A stretch of 14,983 bases of DNA from an uncultured Alistipes sp. GTDB lineage: Bacteria; Bacteroidota; Bacteroidia; Bacteroidales; Rikenellaceae. Under the pieces are notes generated by a model. It did no database searches, had not been told where the DNA came from, and saw only the letters and a list, made by a program, of their open reading frames with translations. The stretch lies in the NCBI GenBank assembly GCA_958449275.1, contig CAUDHE010000063.1, forward strand, positions 1 to 14,983. Direction: 5' to 3'. Positions 7,800 through 14,421 of this stretch are shown piece by piece; within the stretch, counting starts at the first letter, position 1, and every line of letters begins with the position of its first letter. The position numbers and the translations under genes are program-made.

Positions 7800-7830
7800 C
7801 AAATATAGCCATTTCCCGCCGAACCAGCAA
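7800..7830 (-). promoter_or_regulatory. Bacteroidetes-type promoter of ridA
   Basis: On the minus strand: TTG (7828-7830; TTTG counting 7831), 20 bases, then TATATTTG (7800-7807), a full match to TAnnTTTG. The start would fall near 7793, about 36 bases before the ATG at 7757. Confidence 0.8.
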
Positions 7831-7997
7831 ATGCTTCGCGGGCGAACTGCCGACATCGCATCGCGATGGCGGTTTTTACGGACTGATAACATTATTTTTT
7901 CGCTCGAAATTATTTTCGTTTGCAAAATTATCATTACCTTTAGGGTGCGAAAAAAGCACTAAAAATCCAACACAATTTAAAGATTAAACCTAAAGTT

Positions 7998-9449
7998 ATG
8001 AGCAGCAAAATTTCACGCGGAGATTTCCTGAAGAAGTCGGGGATGGCTGCCGCAGGAATGATGATGGGCGGCATGGCCGCCGCTACGGGAGCCAACCTAT
8101 TCACGCCTCAGGAGCAAGACAAGAAGGAGCGTTTCGCCAAACTCGGCAAAGTCAACATCGCATGGGTCGGCATGGCCAACCGCGGCGCCGAAGTGATGCA
8201 CGAATTCGACAAGACGGGGCTGGCAAACATCGTGGCCATGTGCGATGTGGATCCCAATTCGGAGGGCAGCCGCAAATCGGCCGCAGCGCATCCGAATGCA
8301 AAGGTATATACCGATTTCCGCAAGATGTTCGACGAGATGGGCAATCAGTTCGAGGCCGTCGTGGTCGAGACTCCCGATTTCTCGCACTTCCCGTGCGTGA
8401 TGCTGGCTCTCAATCAGGGCAAGCATGTATACGTCGAGAAGCCTATGGGCCGTACGTTCCAGGAGTGTCAGCTCATGATCGACGCGGCGAAACGCAATCC
8501 CAATCTCGTGACGCAGGGCGGTAACCAGGGTCACTCGGAGGCCAACTATTTCCAGTTCAAGGCTTGGCTCGACGCAGGCATCATAAAGGACGTGACGGCT
8601 GTCGACGCCCACATGAACATGTCGCGCCGCTGGCACGGTTACGATGTCAACATCGATCGTTTCCCCCAGGCGCAGCCCGTACCCGACGGTATGGATTGGG
8701 ATCTGTGGCACACCACTAGGCAGTTCCACGAGTTCAACGAAAAATATCACCCGGGCAACTGGCGCAGCTGGTACGACTTCGGTATGGGCGCATTGGGCGA
8801 CTGGGGCGCGCACATCCTCGACACCGTTCACGAATTCCTGAATCTGGGACTGCCTTACGAGGTAGAGCCTATTAAGCTCGAGGGTTGGAACACCTATTTC
8901 TTCCCCATGTCGTCGACCATTCGCTTCAAGTTCCCGCGCCGCGGCGAGATGCCGCCCGTGGCCATCACGTGGTACGACGGACTCAACAACTATCCGCAGT
9001 TGCCCGACGGTTACGGCGGTTCGAAACTCAGCGGCGACGTTCCGACCATCAACGGTCAGAAGGCGCAAGCCATAAAGCTCAACCCGGGTAAGATCATCTA
9101 TGCCAAGGATATGATTTTCAAGGGAGGATCGCACGGATCGACTCTCTCGATCATCCCCGAGGCCAAAGCCAAAGCTATGGCCGACAAGTTGCCCGAGGTT
9201 CCGAAAAGTCCGTCGAACCACTTCGAGAACTTCCTGCTCGCCTGCATGGGCGAGGAGAAATCGCGTTCGCCGTTCGAGGTGTTCGGTCCTCTGTGTCAGG
9301 TATTCTGCCTCGGCGTGATGGCTCAGCGACTGAACAGCAAGATCGTCTTCGACCGCGACACCAAGCGCATCGTGAACAACCGCTTCGCCGACGCCATGCT
9401 GACGGGTACGCCCCCGCGCAAGGGCTGGGAAGAGTTCTACAAGATGTAA
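7998..9449 (+). CDS. Gfo/Idh/MocA family NAD(P)-dependent oxidoreductase with Tat-like leader
   Basis: A 483-residue protein. The leader ISRGDFLKKSGMAAAGMMMGGMAAATGA resembles a twin-arginine signal (SRRxFLK), but the second arginine is glycine at residue 8, so export is uncertain. From about residue 51 comes a Rossmann fold: VNIAWVGMANRG (degenerate glycine motif, 53-63), MCDVDP (81-86), VVVETPDFSH (121-130) and the family signature EKPMG (147-151), whose lysine usually serves in catalysis or cofactor contact. The C-terminal half carries NWRSWYDFGMGALGDWGAHILD, typical of the large Bacteroidetes/Planctomycetes group of these oxidoreductases, likely acting on sugars or glycosides. The exact substrate is unknown; a GH109-like glycosidase role cannot be excluded. 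It is a single gene with its own terminator. A weak promoter box TACCTTTA (7935-7942) lacks a matching upstream TTG. Confidence 0.9.
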   Translation: MSSKISRGDFLKKSGMAAAGMMMGGMAAATGANLFTPQEQDKKERFAKLGKVNIAWVGMANRGAEVMHEFDKTGLANIVAMCDVDPNSEGSRKSAAAHPNAKVYTDFRKMFDEMGNQFEAVVVETPDFSHFPCVMLALNQGKHVYVEKPMGRTFQECQLMIDAAKRNPNLVTQGGNQGHSEANYFQFKAWLDAGIIKDVTAVDAHMNMSRRWHGYDVNIDRFPQAQPVPDGMDWDLWHTTRQFHEFNEKYHPGNWRSWYDFGMGALGDWGAHILDTVHEFLNLGLPYEVEPIKLEGWNTYFFPMSSTIRFKFPRRGEMPPVAITWYDGLNNYPQLPDGYGGSKLSGDVPTINGQKAQAIKLNPGKIIYAKDMIFKGGSHGSTLSIIPEAKAKAMADKLPEVPKSPSNHFENFLLACMGEEKSRSPFEVFGPLCQVFCLGVMAQRLNSKIVFDRDTKRIVNNRFADAMLTGTPPRKGWEEFYKM

Positions 9450-9474
9450 TACGTTTTAAGGATATTCATGATCC

Positions 9475-9511
9475 GAGGCTGCCCGACGAATTTGCGGGCA
9501 GCCTCTTTTTT
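9475..9511 (+). terminator. Rho-independent terminator of the oxidoreductase gene
   Basis: A perfect 11-bp stem GAGGCTGCCCG (9475-9485) with CGGGCAGCCTC (9495-9505), a 9-base loop, then six T. It starts 26 bases past the stop codon at 9449. Confidence 0.93.
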
Positions 9512-9540
9512 CGTGCATTATATCGGTTTGCGGCCATATC

Positions 9541-9605
9541 CGTCATTCCGCATTTTGCGGCTTGGCAGCATGACGTGATATAATAAATAAGGAATGCAGT
9601 TCTGC
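9541..9605 (-). repeat. Dispersed intergenic repeat, copy B (inverted)
   Basis: CGTCAT (9541-9546) pairs with ATGACG (9570-9575) around an inner hairpin CCGCA-TTT-TGCGG (9548-9560). It is followed by ATATAATAAATAAGGAATGCAGT, whose reverse complement matches 2470-2489 with small indels. A short hairpin GCAGTTC-TGC-GAACCGC follows at about 9597-9613. It sits between a terminator and the 3' end of the hypothetical gene, as expected of a dispersed non-coding element. Confidence 0.5.
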
Positions 9606-9643
9606 GAACCGCAATTTACACGAGTCCGTAAAAACGCAATCTG

Positions 9644-10039
9644 TCATGCCTCACGAACGACCTTATCCTGCGGCAATTTGATCTCTATGGAAGCCCCCGA
9701 CCACTGATTGATCTCGTGCGCCACGTCGTACAAAATGGCGCCGTCGCTCGCTGCGACCCGCACATCGAGCTTAAACGGACGGCAATCGTCCACATCGCGC
9801 GAGACGGGCAGAGTCTGCGGAATCACATATACATAAGCTATTATCGAATCGCATTCGGCCGTGACGACCCGCAGATCGCGCGATGCCGAAGCCTCGGCCG
9901 AAGCAGCCTCGCTGCCCGCCGACACGAAGTCGCACCGCTCGCCCGACGAATCGAATCCGCCGCACATAACGAAAATATCGTAACGCCGCAACTCGGCGAA
10001 ATCGCTGTGAATGTCGATCATAAACTTTCGTGCCATCAT
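9644..10039 (-). CDS. Conserved-looking hypothetical protein, 131 residues
   Basis: I do not recognise this family. The product begins MMARKFMIDIHSDFAELRRYDIF and is beta-rich and acidic, with alternating hydrophobic strands (RYDIFVMCGGFD, DSIIAYVYVIPQTLP, PFKLDVRVAASDGAILYD) and ending SIEIKLPQDKVVREA. It has no signal peptide or membrane segment. An alanine/serine-rich low-complexity stretch lies near residues 40-53. Either of the two adjacent ATGs (10039 or 10036) could be the start. A TAnnTTTG box on the minus strand (TATTTTTG, 10077-10084) lies a suitable distance upstream, although no good TTG partner is seen. Coding is supported by a plausible fold pattern, the divergent arrangement with yceD and filling of an otherwise empty gap. 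It is probably cytoplasmic; no function is proposed. Confidence 0.65.
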   Translation of the reverse strand: MMARKFMIDIHSDFAELRRYDIFVMCGGFDSSGERCDFVSAGSEAASAEASASRDLRVVTAECDSIIAYVYVIPQTLPVSRDVDDCRPFKLDVRVAASDGAILYDVAHEINQWSGASIEIKLPQDKVVREA

Positions 10040-10091
10040 AGTCCGTTTTCGGGGCGTCGTGCGCCATTGAACTCCACAAAAATAGCAATTA

Positions 10092-10123
10092 TTTGCACAT
10101 ATTTAGAAATATTTGTAAATTTG
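10092..10123 (+). promoter_or_regulatory. Bacteroidetes-type promoter of the yceD-rpmF-plsX operon
   Basis: TTTG (10092-10095), 20 bases, then TAAATTTG (10116-10123): a full match to TTTG/TAnnTTTG. The start would be near 10130, leaving about 12 bases before the ATG at 10142. Confidence 0.82.
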
Positions 10124-10141
10124 CCTGCTATTTGTACCGAA

Positions 10142-10723
10142 ATGGAGCTTGGCAAAAGATATTCCGTCACCTATAAAGGTTTGAAAAACAGCTCTTACGA
10201 CTTCCGATTCGAAGTCGACGAGGACTTGTTCGCCGCCTACGAGAGTAAGGAGATCAAGGACGGACGATGCGACGTAGGCGCGGTTATGCGCAAGGAGAGC
10301 GACACGCAACTGGTGTTCGATGTCGCGATCGAAGGTTACGCCGTATGCGAATGCGACCGCTGCCTGGAAGATTGTCGCGTGCCGATCGATTACGAAGGCA
10401 GGCTGACCGTACGCGTGTCGGACGAAGCGGGCGAGTACGATGGCGACGTGATGTGGATCGCCCCCTCGGAGGACGAGATCGATCTCACACAATATATTTA
10501 TGAGAGCATAGTACTTTCGTTGCCTTACCGGAGAGTTCATCCCGAAGGTGAATGCAACCCCGACATGCTGTCGCGTTTCACGGCGGCGGAAGAGGCCGAC
10601 CTGAGCGAGGCGATGCCCGACGAAGAGGAGAGCGAACCGCACGGCATAAGCGAGGGTGACTTCAATAAGTTGGCAGCATTGAAGGCTCGCATGCAGGGCG
10701 AGGACAACGAAACGAAACCGTAA
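10142..10723 (+). CDS. yceD: YceD family (DUF177) protein
   Basis: A 193-residue protein of the DUF177/YceD family, which is nearly always encoded just before rpmF; its homologues have been linked to 23S rRNA accumulation and ribosome assembly. The conserved centre is CECDRCLEDC (69-78), containing the CxRCL core, followed by GRLTVRVSDEAGEYD and an acidic segment ending in IDLTQYIYESIVLSLPYRRVHPEGEC (113-138), also typical. The acidic C-terminus is variable in the family. The start at 10142 is chosen because it follows the promoter by about 20 bases; the same frame is open further upstream, but that part overlaps the divergent gene and the promoter. rpmF starts 38 bases after the stop. Confidence 0.92.
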   Translation: MELGKRYSVTYKGLKNSSYDFRFEVDEDLFAAYESKEIKDGRCDVGAVMRKESDTQLVFDVAIEGYAVCECDRCLEDCRVPIDYEGRLTVRVSDEAGEYDGDVMWIAPSEDEIDLTQYIYESIVLSLPYRRVHPEGECNPDMLSRFTAAEEADLSEAMPDEEESEPHGISEGDFNKLAALKARMQGEDNETKP

Positions 10724-10761
10724 GATAAAGACAACAAGTAACTTAAAATTGATATTGTAAA

Positions 10762-10944
10762 ATGGCACATCCTAAACACAAAGTCTCGTCGACCCGACGC
10801 GATAAGAGAAGAACCCACTACAAGGCCGTAGTTCCCACGGTCGTAACCTGCTCTAATTGCGGCGCTTCGGTGCTCTATCACCGTGTATGCCCCGAGTGCG
10901 GTTTCTATCGCGGCAAGCTGGCTATCGAAAAGAAAGCCGAATAG
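10762..10944 (+). CDS. rpmF: 50S ribosomal protein L32
   Basis: A 60-residue basic protein of normal length with the L32 start MAHPKHKVSSTRRDKRRTHYK. It has a zinc ribbon formed by C30, C33, C43 and C46 (TCSNCG and VCPECG), so this is the zinc-binding form of L32. It is a component of the large ribosomal subunit. It lies between yceD and plsX, the classical yceD-rpmF-plsX order, and is probably expressed from the promoter before yceD. The 167-base gap to plsX is unusually long for this operon and contains inverted repeats (see separate entry). Confidence 0.97.
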   Translation: MAHPKHKVSSTRRDKRRTHYKAVVPTVVTCSNCGASVLYHRVCPECGFYRGKLAIEKKAE

Positions 10945-10960
10945 TGCGATCGCAAACTAC

Positions 10961-11072
10961 GGAGAGAGCCTCGTTACGTGCGCTCTCTCCTGTCATTATA
11001 TGCCGTCGGCTCTCGGCTCACGGGCGTGGGTACATGTCGGGGATTGCCCGACGCGGAAAAGACGGACATGTA
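10961..11072 (+). promoter_or_regulatory. Structured rpmF-plsX intergenic region with alternative pairings
   Basis: Three stems are visible. GGAGAGAGC (10961-10969) pairs with GCTCTCTCC (10982-10990), 9 bp perfect with a 12-base loop. GTCGGG (11036-11041) pairs with CCCGAC (11047-11052), 6 bp with a 5-base loop. TACATGTC (11031-11038) pairs with GACATGTA (11065-11072), 8 bp. The last two share bases 11036-11038, so they compete at the margin. No long T-run follows, although a T-rich tract (11077-11085) is close behind. It could modulate read-through into plsX or mRNA processing; this is inference. Confidence 0.4.
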
Positions 11073-11111
11073 ACGATTTTTATTTAACCGACACCTTAAA
11101 TAAAAAATCCT

Positions 11112-12089
11112 ATGTTAAAGATTGGTATTGACGCTATGGGAGGCGACTTCGCGCCCGAAGCGGTCGTCAAAGGAGCGATAATGGCTCTCGACGCCGTCGG
11201 CGAAGACAGCCGCATCGTTCTCTTCGGCGACGAGGCGAAGATCGCGGCGCAGTTGACGGCAGAAGGCTGCGACCCCGAGCGTTTCACGATAGTCAACACC
11301 ACCGAGGTGATAGAGATGGGCGATCATCCCGCCAAAGCTTTCAAAGCCAAACCCGATTCGAGCATAGCCGTAGGTTTCGGTTATCTGGCCAAAGGCGCCG
11401 TCGACGGATTTGCCAGCGCAGGCTCGACCGGAGCCATGATGGTGGGATCGATGTATGTGGCCAAACCCGTGAAGGGCGTCATCCGCCCCACCATATCGAC
11501 CCTGATCCCGACCCTGAGCGGCGCACCCGCCGTGATGATGGACGTGGGGCTGAACGTCGACTGCAAACCCGAGGTATTGGCGCAGTACGGACTCATCGGA
11601 TCGATCTATGCGGAATCGGTGCTCGGCATAAAGAATCCGCGCGTGGCCCTGCTCAACATCGGCGAGGAGGAGGCCAAAGGAAACGCACAGACGCAGGCGG
11701 CATATCAGCTCATGAAGGCCGACGGCGAAAAGGGACTCTACAATTTCGTCGGCAACGTCGAGTCGTCGTACATCTTCACGGGCAAAATAGCCGACGTGGT
11801 GATATGCGACGGTTTCGTCGGCAACATCGCGCTGAAAATGGCCGAGGGGCTCTACGTGATAAACGCCAAGATGGGTACCATGAACCCGTTCTGGAACGCC
11901 ATGAACTACGAGAATGTCGGCGGCACACCCGTGCTGGGCGTGAATGCCCCCGTGATGATCGGCCACGGCAAATCGACTCCCGAGGCTATCAAGAACATGA
12001 TACTCTCGCTGGAGCAGAGCATCAAATCGCGTGTGACCGACAAGATCCGCGAGGCTTTCAAGGATTCCGAACCTGCCGAGGAAGCGTAA
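11112..12089 (+). CDS. plsX: Phosphate acyltransferase PlsX
   Basis: A 325-residue protein of family length. PlsX converts acyl-ACP and phosphate to acyl-phosphate, the acyl donor for PlsY in the first step of phospholipid synthesis; it is a peripheral membrane/cytoplasmic enzyme. Landmarks are the start KIGIDAMGGDFAPEAVVKGA (3-22), the segment GFASAGSTGAMMVGSMY, the stretch PTLSGAPAVMMDVGLNVDCKPEVLAQYG and the C-terminal GGTPVLGVNAPVMIGHGKSTPEAIKNM. It is the last gene of the yceD-rpmF-plsX operon. In many bacteria fabH follows directly; here the operon ends with a terminator and thiL converges on the opposite strand. Confidence 0.96.
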   Translation: MLKIGIDAMGGDFAPEAVVKGAIMALDAVGEDSRIVLFGDEAKIAAQLTAEGCDPERFTIVNTTEVIEMGDHPAKAFKAKPDSSIAVGFGYLAKGAVDGFASAGSTGAMMVGSMYVAKPVKGVIRPTISTLIPTLSGAPAVMMDVGLNVDCKPEVLAQYGLIGSIYAESVLGIKNPRVALLNIGEEEAKGNAQTQAAYQLMKADGEKGLYNFVGNVESSYIFTGKIADVVICDGFVGNIALKMAEGLYVINAKMGTMNPFWNAMNYENVGGTPVLGVNAPVMIGHGKSTPEAIKNMILSLEQSIKSRVTDKIREAFKDSEPAEEA

Positions 12090-12108
12090 CCCGCCCGTAT
12101 GAAACACG

Positions 12109-12142
12109 AAAACGGCTGCTCCGACAACGGGCAGCCGTTTTT
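12109..12142. terminator. Probably bidirectional terminator between plsX and thiL
   Basis: AAAACGGCTGC (12109-12119) and GCAGCCGTTTT (12131-12141) form an 11-bp stem around an 11-base loop, with T-runs on both strands (TTTTT on plus, TTTT on minus). It lies 20 bases past the plsX stop and 27 bases past the thiL stop. Confidence 0.88.
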
Positions 12143-12168
12143 CATGTCGCGCCTTTTCGCAACAATCC

Positions 12169-13200
12169 CTACTCCTTGAATCCCTGAGCGCGCAACTTTA
12201 TGTCGCTGCCGTCGGGCGTCACGAGGTAGGCTCCCGTCGACTCGCGAGTGATGTGCCCCACCACGTCGACCAGCCCCAAACGCATGACCTGCTCCTGCAT
12301 GGCCAGCGGCACGGTGAACATCAGCTCGTAATCCTCGCCGCCGTTGAGCGCGGCCACCACGGGATCGGCGTGCATCTCCTCGGCCAAAGCCGTGGTCTGC
12401 TTGGCGATTGGAATGCGGTCGAGATATATCCGCGCACCGCATTTCGATGCTTTGCATATCTGCAACACCTCGCTCGCCAAACCGTCCGAAATATCGATCA
12501 TCGACGTGGGCACGATCTTCTCCTCGGCCAACGCCTCGATTATGTCTTTGCGCGCCCGCGGTTTCAGATAGCGTTGCAACAGATATTCGTAACCTGCGAA
12601 TTGCGGTTCGGGATTGTCTACGTCGGCCAACACGCGCTTCTCGCGCTCCAGCAGTTGCAACCCCATGTAGGCCGCACCGAGATTGCCCGTAATACATATC
12701 AGATCGTTGAACTGCGCGCCGCTTCTATATGCCAACGACTTGCGCCGCGCACGCCCTACGGTCGTGATGCCTATCGTCAGACCCGTCATCGACGCGCGCG
12801 TGTCGCCGCCCGCCAGATCGATCCCCAACTCCTTGCATGCGAACTCGATGCCTTCGTAGAGATCTTTCAACGCCTCGACCGACATTTTCGACGACACACC
12901 GAGCGATACCATTATCTGCTCGGGCAACGCGTTCATGGCGAGAATATCGCTCACGCCCGCCGTTACCGCCTTATACCCCAAATGCTTGAGAGGGAAATAG
13001 GTGAGGTCGAAATCGACGCCCTCCAACAGCGCGTCGGTCGATACCGTTATCGCCTCGTCACGCCCCGCGGCTATCACTGCGGCATCGTCGCCCACACCCT
13101 TCAGGGTCGATTTGTTGTCGGCCGTCGCGGTCCGTGTCAATTCGTCTATTAGTCCGAACTCTCCCAGTTCGGCTATTTCGGTTCTCTTCTTGTCGTTCAT
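12169..13200 (-). CDS. thiL: Thiamine-monophosphate kinase
   Basis: A 343-residue enzyme that phosphorylates thiamine monophosphate to thiamine diphosphate with ATP, the last step of cofactor synthesis. It has the PurM/ThiL fold with the family motifs GVGDDAAVI (35-43), VSTDALLEGVDF (53-64), KAVTAGVSDILAMNA (77-91), GGDTRAS (131-137), DISDGLASE (236-244) and GGEDYELMFT (287-296); their Asp residues bind metal and ATP. The frame is open to an earlier ATG at 13296, but the start at 13200 (MNDKKRTEIAELGEFGLIDE) is preferred: it matches ThiL N-termini and follows a perfect promoter at 13220-13250, which the longer version would overlap. No other thi gene is nearby and no TPP riboswitch is seen in the very short leader. 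Confidence 0.95.
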   Translation of the reverse strand: MNDKKRTEIAELGEFGLIDELTRTATADNKSTLKGVGDDAAVIAAGRDEAITVSTDALLEGVDFDLTYFPLKHLGYKAVTAGVSDILAMNALPEQIMVSLGVSSKMSVEALKDLYEGIEFACKELGIDLAGGDTRASMTGLTIGITTVGRARRKSLAYRSGAQFNDLICITGNLGAAYMGLQLLEREKRVLADVDNPEPQFAGYEYLLQRYLKPRARKDIIEALAEEKIVPTSMIDISDGLASEVLQICKASKCGARIYLDRIPIAKQTTALAEEMHADPVVAALNGGEDYELMFTVPLAMQEQVMRLGLVDVVGHITRESTGAYLVTPDGSDIKLRAQGFKE

Positions 13201-13219
13201 GATGGTTTCGTTGTGTCCG

Positions 13220-13250
13220 CAAAGATACTCTTTTCGCGCCGACCGCGCAA
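13220..13250 (-). promoter_or_regulatory. Bacteroidetes-type promoter of thiL
   Basis: On the minus strand: TTG (13248-13250, within CTTTTGC), 20 bases, then TATCTTTG (13220-13227), a full TAnnTTTG match. The start would be near 13213, about 13 bases before the ATG. This decides the thiL start in favour of 13200. Confidence 0.78.
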
Positions 13251-13334
13251 AAGTTTGTCGCCCCAATCGGTCGGGCCATGCGCACCGAAGCGACATGTTT
13301 CGCGATTAATTTTGCGATATAGTTGCCCGCAGCG

Positions 13335-13364
13335 ATGTTTTTTTCGTAAGTTTTTGTAATTTTG
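13335..13364 (+). promoter_or_regulatory. Probable promoter of adk
   Basis: TAATTTTG (13357-13364) matches TAnnTTTG fully. The upstream box is imperfect: ATG (13335-13337) instead of TTG, 19 bases away. The start would fall about 25 bases before the adk ATG. Confidence 0.5.
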
Positions 13365-13396
13365 GCAGCGTATAAGGTCCAAAACATAATACTTTT

Positions 13397-13972
13397 ATGC
13401 TGAATATAATATTGTTCGGAGCGCCCGGATGCGGCAAAGGCACGCAGGCGGCGCGTATCAAGGAGAAGTACAACATCAACCATATCTCGACGGGCGAGGT
13501 CATCCGCGGCGAGATAGCGCGCGGCACGGAGCTGGGCAAGAGCATGCAGAGCTACATCGAATCGGGCCGTCTGGCACCCGACTCGATCGTAATCGGCATG
13601 ATCCGCAACTATCTGAAAGAGCACCGCGACGCCGCGGGCAACATTTTCGACGGTTTCCCGCGCACCACTGCGCAGGCCGAGGAGTTCGACCGCATTCTGG
13701 CCGAGGACGGCGAGAGCGTCAACGTGATGGTTTACATGGACGTTCCCGAGGAGGAGCTGGTGAAGCGCATATTGCTTCGCGGCAAGGATTCGGGTCGCGC
13801 CGACGACGCTTCGGAGGATGTGATCCGCAACCGCATCTCGGTATACCGCGATCAGACAGCCGTGGTGGCCGACCACTACGACAAGCACGGCAAGTATGCC
13901 GCCATCGACGGCGTGGGCAGCATGGACGAGGTGTTCGACCGCATCTGCGAGGTCATCGACGCCAATCGCTGA
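13397..13972 (+). CDS. adk: Adenylate kinase, short-LID form
   Basis: A 191-residue cytoplasmic enzyme that interconverts ATP + AMP and 2 ADP. The P-loop is GAPGCGKGT (8-16), with cysteine where most homologues have Ala or Ser. Other landmarks are HISTGEVIR (29-37), the AMP-binding signature DGFPRT (85-90) and LLRGKDSGRADD (126-137), a short LID without the zinc cysteines of long forms. The length fits the short-type adenylate kinases of Bacteroidetes. It is divergent from thiL and is probably expressed from the promoter at 13335-13364. No clear terminator follows; GCGC-rich dyad sequence around 14008-14030 lacks a T-run. Confidence 0.96.
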   Translation: MLNIILFGAPGCGKGTQAARIKEKYNINHISTGEVIRGEIARGTELGKSMQSYIESGRLAPDSIVIGMIRNYLKEHRDAAGNIFDGFPRTTAQAEEFDRILAEDGESVNVMVYMDVPEEELVKRILLRGKDSGRADDASEDVIRNRISVYRDQTAVVADHYDKHGKYAAIDGVGSMDEVFDRICEVIDANR

Positions 13973-14083
13973 CACCCCCACTATCGCGGGTAACCGAAAC
14001 TGAATCCGTGCGCGTCGCGATGCGCGTACGCCGCCTACGGAAAGAAGAAACATTATTTTATGTCACTTTTTTCGTCGTAATTA

Positions 14084-14113
14084 TTGCAGATTACTTTTTT
14101 TTGGTTACCTTTG
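14084..14113 (+). promoter_or_regulatory. Bacteroidetes-type promoter of the tRNA-Glu/rpsT unit
   Basis: TTG (14084-14086), 19 bases, then TACCTTTG (14106-14113), a full TAnnTTTG match. The start would be near 14120, about 50 bases before the mature tRNA end. No second convincing promoter is seen between the tRNA and rpsT. Confidence 0.8.
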
Positions 14114-14169
14114 CGTCGCTAAAGTGCCTCAGGACCATTACAGCGGCAAGGCAGGCACGATAGCGGTAA

Positions 14170-14241
14170 GGCCCATTCGTCTATCGGTTAGGACGCAAGA
14201 TTTTCATTCTTGAAAGAGCAGTTCGATTCTGCTATGGGCTA
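14170..14241 (+). tRNA. tRNA-Glu (anticodon TTC)
   Basis: A full cloverleaf can be drawn. The acceptor stem is GGCCCAT (14170-14176) with ATGGGCT (14234-14240), the first pair being G-U. The D arm is GTC-TATCGGTTA-GGAC. The anticodon stem CAAGA/TCTTG encloses the loop TTTTCAT with anticodon TTC (reads GAA/GAG). The T arm is AGCAG-TTCGATT-CTGCT. The discriminator is A at 14241. CCA is not encoded (CGA follows), so it must be added after transcription. Confidence 0.93.
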
Positions 14242-14248
14242 CGACTTA

Positions 14249-14378
14249 TGTCCCTTGCGGGCATTTGACAGGTGGACAGTGATTTCGACGCCCCACGGGG
14301 TGTTAATCGAAGCGGAAGCTTCAAGAAATCGGGACGAAGAACGTGATCCGACAGTTCGGCAGGTCTTCGATCCCTTTT
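14249..14378 (+). promoter_or_regulatory. Structured leader between tRNA-Glu and rpsT
   Basis: Four successive stem-loops. (1) TGTCCC (14249-14254) folds with GGG (14259-14261) and GACA (14267-14270). (2) GATT..GACGCCCC (14281-14294) pairs with GGGGTGTT.AATC (14297-14308). (3) GAAGC-GGAA-GCTTC (14309-14322) has a GNRA tetraloop. (4) GGGACGAAGA (14331-14340) pairs with TCTTCG-A-TCCC (14364-14374), one bulged A, enclosing CCGA/TCGG and followed by TTTT. The last looks like a terminator or attenuator about 45 bases before the rpsT ATG. S20 is known to control its own translation in E. coli, so a leader function is plausible, but I do not recognise this as a named RNA family. Confidence 0.5.
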
Positions 14379-14421
14379 GAAACGGATAAATAAAAAGTAA
14401 AAATAAAAGTTAGGAAAAATT

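Noticed and set aside
8097..9221. A 374-codon minus-strand frame
   Set aside because: Antisense to the Gfo/Idh/MocA gene, with histidine/valine/arginine-rich composition typical of shadow frames.
9716..10141. An upstream extension of the yceD frame
   Set aside because: It overlaps the divergent hypothetical gene and the yceD promoter; DUF177 homology begins at 10142.
11115..12107. A 330-codon minus-strand frame
   Set aside because: Fully antisense to plsX; no motifs.
12253..13152. A 299-codon plus-strand frame
   Set aside because: Antisense to thiL, whose kinase motifs are intact.
13201..13296. A longer N-terminus for thiL starting at 13296
   Set aside because: The extra 32 residues contain the perfect promoter and look unlike ThiL N-termini.
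13058..14053. A 331-codon minus-strand frame across adk and the start of thiL
   Set aside because: It runs over two real genes and both of their promoters; no family resemblance.
14264..14271. A TTGACA-like sigma-70 box before rpsT
   Set aside because: Bacteroidetes use a different consensus, there is no matching -10 element, and the bases form part of a stem-loop.
14242..14400. A tmRNA or second tRNA after tRNA-Glu
   Set aside because: No tRNA-like acceptor/T-arm pairing and no tag reading frame could be drawn.
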